Notes under the pieces: generated by a model
Told to the model about the DNA's origin: nothing
What the model saw: the letters and a program-made list of their open reading frames with translations, nothing else
The model's database searches: none
Position numbers and translations under genes: made by a program
In this document: positions 7,401-13,778 of the stretch, piece by piece
Position numbering within the stretch: position 1 is the first letter of the stretch
Layout of the letters: each line of letters starts with the position of its first letter
NCBI GenBank assembly: GCA_937896265.1
Contig: CALBMD010000387.1
Coordinates: forward strand, 1 to 13,778
Direction: 5' to 3'
Source of the DNA: an uncultured Pseudomonadota bacterium
GTDB lineage: Bacteria; Bdellovibrionota_B; Oligoflexia; Oligoflexales; Bog-1112
Length of the DNA: 13,778 nucleotides

Positions 7401-8663
7401 ATGAAGCCACTATCTGAGCAACTATTTGAACGCACCCTCCATTTCGTCCCCGGTGGCGTCCACTCGCCCGTACGAAGCTTCAATGGGCTTAGAGAAAAAC
7501 CTGTTTTTGTAGAAACAGCAGAAGGCGCGAAATTCTCTTCCGTCGATGGGCAATCCTATATCGATTTCTGTATGAGCTTTGGCCCTCTCATTTTAGGGCA
7601 CCGCCATCCCCATGTTTCAGAACAGTTAATAGCAGCTGTATCACGTGGCTGGACTTTCGGCGCTTGCGAGGCTTATTCCTTGCACCTGGCAGAATATATC
7701 ATCAACCATATACCTTTTATCGACAAAATTCGCTTCGTCAATTCCGGTACTGAAGCTGTGATGACAGCACTTCGTCTAGCTCGAGGCTATACAGGCAGAA
7801 ATAAGATTATCAAATTCGCCGGTTGCTACCATGGTCATTGTGACTCGATGCTTATAAAAGCTGGATCAGGGGTCAAAATGGTACCTGAATCAACATCAAA
7901 AGGTGTCCCACCAGGCGTTGCTGCCGACACCATTGTTCTGGATCTTGATGATCTTAATGCCGTTAAAGAAGCCTTTGCTCTTTATCCCGAGCAAATTGCT
8001 GCGGTGATTATCGAGCCACTACCAGCTAATAACGGGCTTTTGCCTCAGACTAATGAATACTTGCTGCAATTGACCAAGCTAGTCCAAGAAAACGGTGCTC
8101 TTATGATCTTCGATGAAGTTATTTCTGGATTTAGAGTTGGATTCACAGGTATGGCTGGCTTACTAGGTATCCAGCCAGATCTTGTTACCTACGGCAAGGT
8201 CATAGGAGGCGGCCTCCCGGTAGGCGCACTTGCTGGTCGCTGCGATATTATGGATTATCTGGCGCCTCAAGGCCCTGTTTATCAAGCTGGTACCTTGAGC
8301 GCCAACCCTCTAGCCATGGTCGCTGGCTTAGCCACCCTTGAGCTTCTCAATGATCAGTTTTATACAGAGCTTTATAAAACCACCGAGGATATTATAGCAA
8401 TCTTCCGCAAATGGCTTAGTACATTCAGCGATGCGCAAGTCACTCATTCACATTCTTTATTTTGGGTTAATTCTGGAAAAACTGACATCCGCCGTTCCTC
8501 GGATATCCCAAGTAACTTGCAAACAGAATTTCAACCAATTTTTTCGCAGGCTTTAGAACAAAGAGTTTATCTGGCCCCTAATGCCTATGAAGTTTGCTTT
8601 GCAAGCGCCGCTCATGGCTTAATTCTACCAGAGCTTGAATCTCGCCTTACAAGGCTACACTAA
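7401..8663 (+). CDS. hemL: glutamate-1-semialdehyde 2,1-aminomutase
   Basis: HemL is a cytosolic PLP enzyme of the aminotransferase class III fold. It converts glutamate-1-semialdehyde to 5-aminolevulinate, the product that HemB uses. The start LFERTLHFVPGGVHSPVRSF (residues 8-27) is typical. The PLP and substrate site is complete: NSGTEAVMTALRLARG (114-129), CYHGHCDS (142-149), FDEVISGFR (237-245) and the Schiff-base lysine K266 in TYGKVIGGGLPVGA. The 420-residue length is normal. The ATG at 7401 has AAGGAA at 7390-7395. It shows that the organism makes ALA from glutamyl-tRNA (C5 pathway) rather than from glycine. The gene is separated from hemB-hemE by fic, the MFS gene and the lipoprotein gene, and its stop is 4 bases from the convergent lipoprotein gene, with no terminator between them. 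Confidence 0.97.
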   Translation: MKPLSEQLFERTLHFVPGGVHSPVRSFNGLREKPVFVETAEGAKFSSVDGQSYIDFCMSFGPLILGHRHPHVSEQLIAAVSRGWTFGACEAYSLHLAEYIINHIPFIDKIRFVNSGTEAVMTALRLARGYTGRNKIIKFAGCYHGHCDSMLIKAGSGVKMVPESTSKGVPPGVAADTIVLDLDDLNAVKEAFALYPEQIAAVIIEPLPANNGLLPQTNEYLLQLTKLVQENGALMIFDEVISGFRVGFTGMAGLLGIQPDLVTYGKVIGGGLPVGALAGRCDIMDYLAPQGPVYQAGTLSANPLAMVAGLATLELLNDQFYTELYKTTEDIIAIFRKWLSTFSDAQVTHSHSLFWVNSGKTDIRRSSDIPSNLQTEFQPIFSQALEQRVYLAPNAYEVCFASAAHGLILPELESRLTRLH

Positions 8664-8665
8664 GC

Positions 8666-10838
8666 TTTTAATGCTTACCAGTTGTAGCATGTAGATATAG
8701 CAAATGAACATCAGCAGCTTGGAGAGGAACAGACCAAAATGCAGCTTCATCGATATAACCATAAAAACCAATCAAATCCTGCATAAAGTAATTTTCATCC
8801 ATGCCTATGAGAGCTTGTAGAGTTGGAGTAACCGCAACAGAGCCGCTTGATGAAAAGACGAGGCTGCCATCTAAATACAAAGATGGAGAACCGTTACTTT
8901 CCAGTACTAAGACTACCTGATGCCAGTTATTATCTGTTATAAAAACGTTAGTATTCCATAAAGTAACACCACCAAACACTATGCGTAAATGGCCATTATG
9001 TTCACCATCGCTATTAAGCTTAACTCCATAACCATCGCCAGCGACAGGACTGCCATTATAAAAAATCATTTGCCCAGGCTCTGTATAATTTTGCGACTTA
9101 AACCAAGCACTCATAGTGATGTTATTTGTTGCAGTAGAAAGAAGAGGCATCGATACATAAGTGCTAAACCAAGGGATAAATCTAGCTGCGGTATTTATCT
9201 TCCCGGAATAATTTTGGATTGTGTAGGGAGTCGAACCATCGTAGCCTCCCCCAGGCGAACTATCTAAAAAATCAGCAGATCCACCTGCCACAGTATCAGC
9301 AGCTGTCTCATTAAATTTCCAATAACCTACCAAATGATCCCATTGGGGGGCCCAATCAGAGGACATTTCATATTGTAAAATACCTTGCGCAGTAAAAATT
9401 AAATTTACTGTTGGGTCAGAATTAAGGCTTACTTTAACAGTATTAGCTCCGGCTGTTGCTGCAAGAGTCAGGATAGGTCCAGTGATCAAACCATTGCTAT
9501 CACTAATAGAAGAAGTAAGAGAAAGACTACCCCCAGATGAGGTGATAACCCAAGTTACATTAGCACCAGCAACAACGTTGCCATAACTATCTTTGATAAG
9601 AGCTACAAACTCATGAGGCAAGGCATTGCCAGCAACAGCACTTTGATTATCGTTAGCACTTACTTCAATACTAGCCGCTGCACCAGCAATAGCGCTCACT
9701 GAAAAGGTTGCTTGCAAAGCACTACCGGTGACTGCTACTTTGACTGTTGAAGAACCTACTATATTACCCAAGGTAAAAATAGGGCTAGAGACTGTCCCAT
9801 CATTAGTACTGACTGCATTTGAAGAAGCAAAAGACCCTCCTCCAGTAACTACTGACCAAGTAACAGCAACTCCAGAAACAGGATTACCATTTGCATCTTT
9901 GATAGTAGCTATGAATGGCAAACTAAGCGCTGTCGCTACAACACCGGTTTGATTGTCATTACTTGTTACGCTCACCGAGGCTGCAACTTGTAGCTGTGAA
10001 ATGGGGTTTTCAGTTTTAATCACAATAGACAAAGGATGTTTAAGAGTGGGAATACTTAAAGATGCTGATTTTCCTGAGCTATCTTCTATTTTAGAAGCAA
10101 TCAAGCCATCTGCTTTAAAAGCTAGGGTAGCAGAGGCATCTCCTGTTTGAATTGTATAGTTGCAATTGAGTATTGTTGCTGTCGTCGCATCACTAGCACA
10201 AATAGCTTCCCTCTGAACTGCACCTAACGCAAAAGCTAAGGTTGCTGATCCACTTAAAGCTATAGAGTCTGAAAACGTAATTTTTAGAGTTAATTTATCT
10301 CCAGTTATATAGCTATCTTTTGCGTTTGTTAAAGTGATATCGCTTATACGAACAGTTTTAATTATCTTAAGATCTATTGGTGCTTTTGTGTCGTCTTTTG
10401 GTATTACGAATAAAACAGTGCTTTCATCTACCAATTGCAAATCCAGAGAAACAAATGAAAGAGCACCTGATTTATCGCCAACTTGAATTTTATAGCTACA
10501 ATTAATTATATTAGAAGGTGAAGCTTCGAGCTGACAATTCATAATTTTTTCTTCGCTACCCATTAAAAAGTTAAGATGGATAGAACTATTTTCTGAACTA
10601 CTGGTTGTATCTTCTAACAGTGAAGCATTGTCGGAAGTTTGAGATTTTATTGAATTTGAAGAAATTTGTGATGATAAAGTTATACTTGCCGAAAGAGTAT
10701 TACCTACTTCAAACTGAGTTTGATCACTTTTAAAAGTGACACCAACTACTTGCAAATTCTCAATATTAGAATCTAAACTATCAGAGTTTGTTGCATTAGA
10801 AGTAGAAAGCGATTTGCTATTGTCACTGCAGCCAACTA
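8666..10838 (-). repeat. 2173-bp direct repeat, copy A
   Basis: I compared this segment by eye line by line with 11044-13216 and found no difference (offset 2378). The identity begins 2 bases beyond the stop codon of the gene, where position 8665 is C and its partner 11043 is T. It ends inside the signal-peptide coding region, with the first mismatch at 10839/13217. Confidence 0.92.
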
Positions 10839-10905
10839 ACACTAATTGCGAAAATATCACAAAAAAGTAAGTGCTACATACCGCCCATTTTTTTGATCTA
10901 TACAT
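8668..10905 (-). CDS. surface lipoprotein with Ig-like (Big_1-like) and LamG/concanavalin-like domains, copy A
   Basis: The 745-residue product begins with a lipoprotein signal (basic residues, STYFFVIFSQLVLVGC) and a canonical lipobox LVGC with C26. A Ser/Asn/Thr-rich linker follows (27-50). Residues about 52-180 and 186-290 are two related Ig-like modules, each with a C-x-Y-x-I-Q-x-GD segment. Residues about 306-406 and 407-508 are two Big_1 (invasin-like) modules, with IKDANGNPVSGVAVTW and IKDSYGNVVAGANVTW. Residues about 525-742 are a LamG-like jelly roll: LVGYWKFNE, ITMSAWFKS, NNWHQVVLVL, SLYLDGSLV and GYIDEAAFW. Such folds usually bind glycans or proteins outside the cell, so adhesion is possible but unproven. 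The ATG at 10905 follows GAGGGGGG. The gene converges on hemL with a 4-base gap. Confidence 0.88.
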   Translation of the reverse strand: MYRSKKWAVCSTYFFVIFSQLVLVGCSDNSKSLSTSNATNSDSLDSNIENLQVVGVTFKSDQTQFEVGNTLSASITLSSQISSNSIKSQTSDNASLLEDTTSSSENSSIHLNFLMGSEEKIMNCQLEASPSNIINCSYKIQVGDKSGALSFVSLDLQLVDESTVLFVIPKDDTKAPIDLKIIKTVRISDITLTNAKDSYITGDKLTLKITFSDSIALSGSATLAFALGAVQREAICASDATTATILNCNYTIQTGDASATLAFKADGLIASKIEDSSGKSASLSIPTLKHPLSIVIKTENPISQLQVAASVSVTSNDNQTGVVATALSLPFIATIKDANGNPVSGVAVTWSVVTGGGSFASSNAVSTNDGTVSSPIFTLGNIVGSSTVKVAVTGSALQATFSVSAIAGAAASIEVSANDNQSAVAGNALPHEFVALIKDSYGNVVAGANVTWVITSSGGSLSLTSSISDSNGLITGPILTLAATAGANTVKVSLNSDPTVNLIFTAQGILQYEMSSDWAPQWDHLVGYWKFNETAADTVAGGSADFLDSSPGGGYDGSTPYTIQNYSGKINTAARFIPWFSTYVSMPLLSTATNNITMSAWFKSQNYTEPGQMIFYNGSPVAGDGYGVKLNSDGEHNGHLRIVFGGVTLWNTNVFITDNNWHQVVLVLESNGSPSLYLDGSLVFSSSGSVAVTPTLQALIGMDENYFMQDLIGFYGYIDEAAFWSVPLQAADVHLLYLHATTGKH

Positions 10906-10927
10906 ACTCCCCCCTCGGCACCTACTC

Positions 10928-10948
10928 TTATCTGAATTTTTATGATAA
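10928..10948 (-). promoter_or_regulatory. conserved upstream block of copy A with TTATC/GATAA dyad
   Basis: These 21 bases are identical to 13308-13328 upstream of copy B, although the DNA further upstream has diverged. On the minus strand the block holds TTATC and GATAA as an 11-base-spaced dyad. TATCAT inside it could be a -10 box. Conservation between otherwise diverged leaders suggests promoter or operator function. Confidence 0.35.
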
Positions 10949-11043
10949 ATATTTACCTTATCTTTTAAGGGTAAGTATTTATTGAGAAATATCTATATAT
11001 TTCAAACAAATTAAGACTGACTTAGAGGATGTGATAGAAGCAT

Positions 11044-13216
11044 TTTTAATGCTTACCAGTTGTAGCATGTAGATATAGCAAATGAACATCAGCAGCTTGG
11101 AGAGGAACAGACCAAAATGCAGCTTCATCGATATAACCATAAAAACCAATCAAATCCTGCATAAAGTAATTTTCATCCATGCCTATGAGAGCTTGTAGAG
11201 TTGGAGTAACCGCAACAGAGCCGCTTGATGAAAAGACGAGGCTGCCATCTAAATACAAAGATGGAGAACCGTTACTTTCCAGTACTAAGACTACCTGATG
11301 CCAGTTATTATCTGTTATAAAAACGTTAGTATTCCATAAAGTAACACCACCAAACACTATGCGTAAATGGCCATTATGTTCACCATCGCTATTAAGCTTA
11401 ACTCCATAACCATCGCCAGCGACAGGACTGCCATTATAAAAAATCATTTGCCCAGGCTCTGTATAATTTTGCGACTTAAACCAAGCACTCATAGTGATGT
11501 TATTTGTTGCAGTAGAAAGAAGAGGCATCGATACATAAGTGCTAAACCAAGGGATAAATCTAGCTGCGGTATTTATCTTCCCGGAATAATTTTGGATTGT
11601 GTAGGGAGTCGAACCATCGTAGCCTCCCCCAGGCGAACTATCTAAAAAATCAGCAGATCCACCTGCCACAGTATCAGCAGCTGTCTCATTAAATTTCCAA
11701 TAACCTACCAAATGATCCCATTGGGGGGCCCAATCAGAGGACATTTCATATTGTAAAATACCTTGCGCAGTAAAAATTAAATTTACTGTTGGGTCAGAAT
11801 TAAGGCTTACTTTAACAGTATTAGCTCCGGCTGTTGCTGCAAGAGTCAGGATAGGTCCAGTGATCAAACCATTGCTATCACTAATAGAAGAAGTAAGAGA
11901 AAGACTACCCCCAGATGAGGTGATAACCCAAGTTACATTAGCACCAGCAACAACGTTGCCATAACTATCTTTGATAAGAGCTACAAACTCATGAGGCAAG
12001 GCATTGCCAGCAACAGCACTTTGATTATCGTTAGCACTTACTTCAATACTAGCCGCTGCACCAGCAATAGCGCTCACTGAAAAGGTTGCTTGCAAAGCAC
12101 TACCGGTGACTGCTACTTTGACTGTTGAAGAACCTACTATATTACCCAAGGTAAAAATAGGGCTAGAGACTGTCCCATCATTAGTACTGACTGCATTTGA
12201 AGAAGCAAAAGACCCTCCTCCAGTAACTACTGACCAAGTAACAGCAACTCCAGAAACAGGATTACCATTTGCATCTTTGATAGTAGCTATGAATGGCAAA
12301 CTAAGCGCTGTCGCTACAACACCGGTTTGATTGTCATTACTTGTTACGCTCACCGAGGCTGCAACTTGTAGCTGTGAAATGGGGTTTTCAGTTTTAATCA
12401 CAATAGACAAAGGATGTTTAAGAGTGGGAATACTTAAAGATGCTGATTTTCCTGAGCTATCTTCTATTTTAGAAGCAATCAAGCCATCTGCTTTAAAAGC
12501 TAGGGTAGCAGAGGCATCTCCTGTTTGAATTGTATAGTTGCAATTGAGTATTGTTGCTGTCGTCGCATCACTAGCACAAATAGCTTCCCTCTGAACTGCA
12601 CCTAACGCAAAAGCTAAGGTTGCTGATCCACTTAAAGCTATAGAGTCTGAAAACGTAATTTTTAGAGTTAATTTATCTCCAGTTATATAGCTATCTTTTG
12701 CGTTTGTTAAAGTGATATCGCTTATACGAACAGTTTTAATTATCTTAAGATCTATTGGTGCTTTTGTGTCGTCTTTTGGTATTACGAATAAAACAGTGCT
12801 TTCATCTACCAATTGCAAATCCAGAGAAACAAATGAAAGAGCACCTGATTTATCGCCAACTTGAATTTTATAGCTACAATTAATTATATTAGAAGGTGAA
12901 GCTTCGAGCTGACAATTCATAATTTTTTCTTCGCTACCCATTAAAAAGTTAAGATGGATAGAACTATTTTCTGAACTACTGGTTGTATCTTCTAACAGTG
13001 AAGCATTGTCGGAAGTTTGAGATTTTATTGAATTTGAAGAAATTTGTGATGATAAAGTTATACTTGCCGAAAGAGTATTACCTACTTCAAACTGAGTTTG
13101 ATCACTTTTAAAAGTGACACCAACTACTTGCAAATTCTCAATATTAGAATCTAAACTATCAGAGTTTGTTGCATTAGAAGTAGAAAGCGATTTGCTATTG
13201 TCACTGCAGCCAACTA
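11044..13216 (-). repeat. 2173-bp direct repeat, copy B
   Basis: This is the exact partner of 8666-10838, in the same orientation. The 205-base spacer between the repeats (10839-11043) holds the diverged signal-peptide codons and upstream region of copy A. No terminal inverted repeats, target duplications or transposase are seen at the edges, so it is a gene duplication rather than an insertion sequence. Confidence 0.92.
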
Positions 13217-13283
13217 GCACTAATTGCAAAAATATCACAAAAAAGTAAGTGCTACATACCACCCATTTTTTTGATTTACACAT
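11046..13283 (-). CDS. surface lipoprotein with Ig-like (Big_1-like) and LamG/concanavalin-like domains, copy B
   Basis: The protein has the same length and domain order as the neighbouring copy and is identical from residue 20 to the end. Within the first 19 residues four differ: Y2C, R3K, A8V and S19L, reading copy A to copy B. All four are before or within the signal peptide, so the mature lipoproteins starting at C26 would be identical. The ATG at 13281-13283 follows the same GAGGGGGG ribosome binding site, with TTT instead of AGT as spacer. Past the stop codon a 7-bp AAGCATT/AATGCTT hairpin (11038-11054) overlaps the last codons; copy A lacks the outer half because it meets hemL there. 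Upstream DNA is related to that of copy A but clearly diverged, with at least two indels. Different expression of two identical products is possible. Confidence 0.88.
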   Translation of the reverse strand: MCKSKKWVVCSTYFFVIFLQLVLVGCSDNSKSLSTSNATNSDSLDSNIENLQVVGVTFKSDQTQFEVGNTLSASITLSSQISSNSIKSQTSDNASLLEDTTSSSENSSIHLNFLMGSEEKIMNCQLEASPSNIINCSYKIQVGDKSGALSFVSLDLQLVDESTVLFVIPKDDTKAPIDLKIIKTVRISDITLTNAKDSYITGDKLTLKITFSDSIALSGSATLAFALGAVQREAICASDATTATILNCNYTIQTGDASATLAFKADGLIASKIEDSSGKSASLSIPTLKHPLSIVIKTENPISQLQVAASVSVTSNDNQTGVVATALSLPFIATIKDANGNPVSGVAVTWSVVTGGGSFASSNAVSTNDGTVSSPIFTLGNIVGSSTVKVAVTGSALQATFSVSAIAGAAASIEVSANDNQSAVAGNALPHEFVALIKDSYGNVVAGANVTWVITSSGGSLSLTSSISDSNGLITGPILTLAATAGANTVKVSLNSDPTVNLIFTAQGILQYEMSSDWAPQWDHLVGYWKFNETAADTVAGGSADFLDSSPGGGYDGSTPYTIQNYSGKINTAARFIPWFSTYVSMPLLSTATNNITMSAWFKSQNYTEPGQMIFYNGSPVAGDGYGVKLNSDGEHNGHLRIVFGGVTLWNTNVFITDNNWHQVVLVLESNGSPSLYLDGSLVFSSSGSVAVTPTLQALIGMDENYFMQDLIGFYGYIDEAAFWSVPLQAADVHLLYLHATTGKH

Positions 13284-13307
13284 AAACCCCCCTCGGTAAC
13301 GTACTCC

Positions 13308-13328
13308 TTATCTGAATTTTTATGATAA
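13308..13328 (-). promoter_or_regulatory. conserved upstream block of copy B with TTATC/GATAA dyad
   Basis: This block is identical to 10928-10948 in the same position relative to the start codon, apart from 2 inserted bases between block and ATG. The same possible -10 (TATCAT) and dyad are present. The next ~70 bases upstream are A/T-rich and only partly alignable with copy A. Confidence 0.35.
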
Positions 13329-13487
13329 GTATTTATTTATTATTTTAATAACCTGTTTTTATTATAAAAAATCTGTATATTTCTCATTAAAAAAAATGGC
13401 AGCTCTGTGGAGAATAGAAGGGTATAAATTAACTTTGCTATGGGGTTGAAAAGATTACACTAACGACGGAAAATTATGTCAACAGGT

Positions 13488-13748
13488 TTACCACGCAGTT
13501 TTCCGTACACCTGGAGCTTTCGTCTCTATAAGCAGTCTTTCATACCCATTTTTATGACCATCAATGGGGAGGCGTTTAATAGCTTTAATATTGCCATATT
13601 TAGTATTCTTATTATATTTTTCACGCATCATATCAATATTGTATGCTTCACCTGGTTTTGGAAAGTCATTAATAGGTTTTAGCACTTAGATTTAATTCAC
13701 CACCAACACCTTCAGCAATAGCTTTAACTTTGTCTTGCATATCCTCTG
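13488..13748 (-). pseudogene. 3' end of an unidentified gene, frame broken near the contig end
   Basis: Two minus-strand frames follow each other. The first runs from the adapter junction through EDMQDKVKAIAEGVGGELNL and SAKTY to a stop at 13669-13671. The second continues at K-P-I-N-D-F-P-K-P-G-E-A-Y and ends with ERLLIETKAPGVRKTAW at 13488-13490. Removing one A from the A4 run at 13677-13680 (T4 on the plus strand) joins them as SAKPINDFPKPGEAY. The second frame alone could start at GTG 13685 but has no ribosome binding site. The product is charged, soluble-looking and unrecognised. The break may be a sequencing error at the contig end or a true frameshift. Confidence 0.4.
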
Positions 13749-13778
13749 AGATCGGAAGAGCGTCGTGTAGGGAAAGAG
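13749..13778 (+). other. Illumina TruSeq adapter read-through (not genomic)
   Basis: The last 30 bases begin AGATCGGAAGAGCGTCGTG and continue exactly along the known TruSeq universal adapter reverse complement to the end of the contig. The genomic sequence stops at or just before 13749. No biology should be read from this stretch. Confidence 0.96.

Noticed and set aside
8989..12528. Plus-strand ORFs of 92, 74 and 65 codons inside both lipoprotein copies
   Set aside because: They recur at the same offset in both copies only because the DNA is identical. They have no ribosome binding sites and lie antisense to a well-supported gene.
8666..13216. Long direct repeat as an insertion sequence or composite transposon
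   Set aside because: There are no transposase, terminal inverted repeats or target-site duplications. The repeat holds only a lipoprotein coding region.
13476..13682. 68-codon plus-strand ORF near the contig end
   Set aside because: It is hydrophobic, has no ribosome binding site, and lies opposite the more protein-like minus frame ending at 13488.

Overview
The window looks like a contig end from a Gram-negative (diderm) bacterium of moderate-to-low GC. Two kinds of putative lipoprotein with signal peptides, a MATE pump, a Bcr/CflA-type drug transporter and heme synthesis from glutamate (hemL) support this. The Ser/Gly-rich lipoprotein linker and the Ig-like/LamG lipoproteins resemble what is common in Bdellovibrionota, Oligoflexia and Myxococcota relatives. 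That placement is a weak inference, because no marker gene is present.

Layout. Positions 1-682 (minus) hold the 5' part of a MATE efflux gene with no ATG start. Just upstream of it, 694-876 (minus), is a possible frameshifted remnant of a small gene. From 925 to 8663 every gene is on the plus strand: hemB and hemE overlap by 4 bases, followed by a Fic-domain AMPylase gene whose ribosome binding site lies in a perfect 12-bp inverted repeat, a 12-helix MFS drug transporter, and a 520-residue lipoprotein with a 21-bp tandem repeat and three copies of an unrecognised domain. After a hairpin comes hemL. hemB, hemE and hemL are three steps of tetrapyrrole synthesis: glutamate-1-semialdehyde to ALA (HemL), ALA to porphobilinogen (HemB), uroporphyrinogen III to coproporphyrinogen III (HemE). 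The fic, MFS and lipoprotein genes lie between them and have no obvious link to heme.

From 8668 to 13283 two 745-residue lipoprotein genes stand in tandem on the minus strand, converging on hemL with a 4-bp gap. They are identical base for base over 2173 bp (8666-10838 and 11044-13216). They differ suddenly in the signal-peptide codons and in the upstream DNA. This suggests recent gene conversion or homogenisation of an older duplicate pair, or else an assembly effect.

The last 30 bases (13749-13778) match an Illumina TruSeq adapter and are not genomic. Just before them is the broken 3' end of an unidentified minus-strand gene (13488-13748). Apart from the promoter-like blocks listed, I see nothing convincing in the intergenic stretches 4124-4296, 5533-5666, 10949-11043 and 13329-13487. 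I found no RNA genes, CRISPR arrays, transposases or attachment sites.
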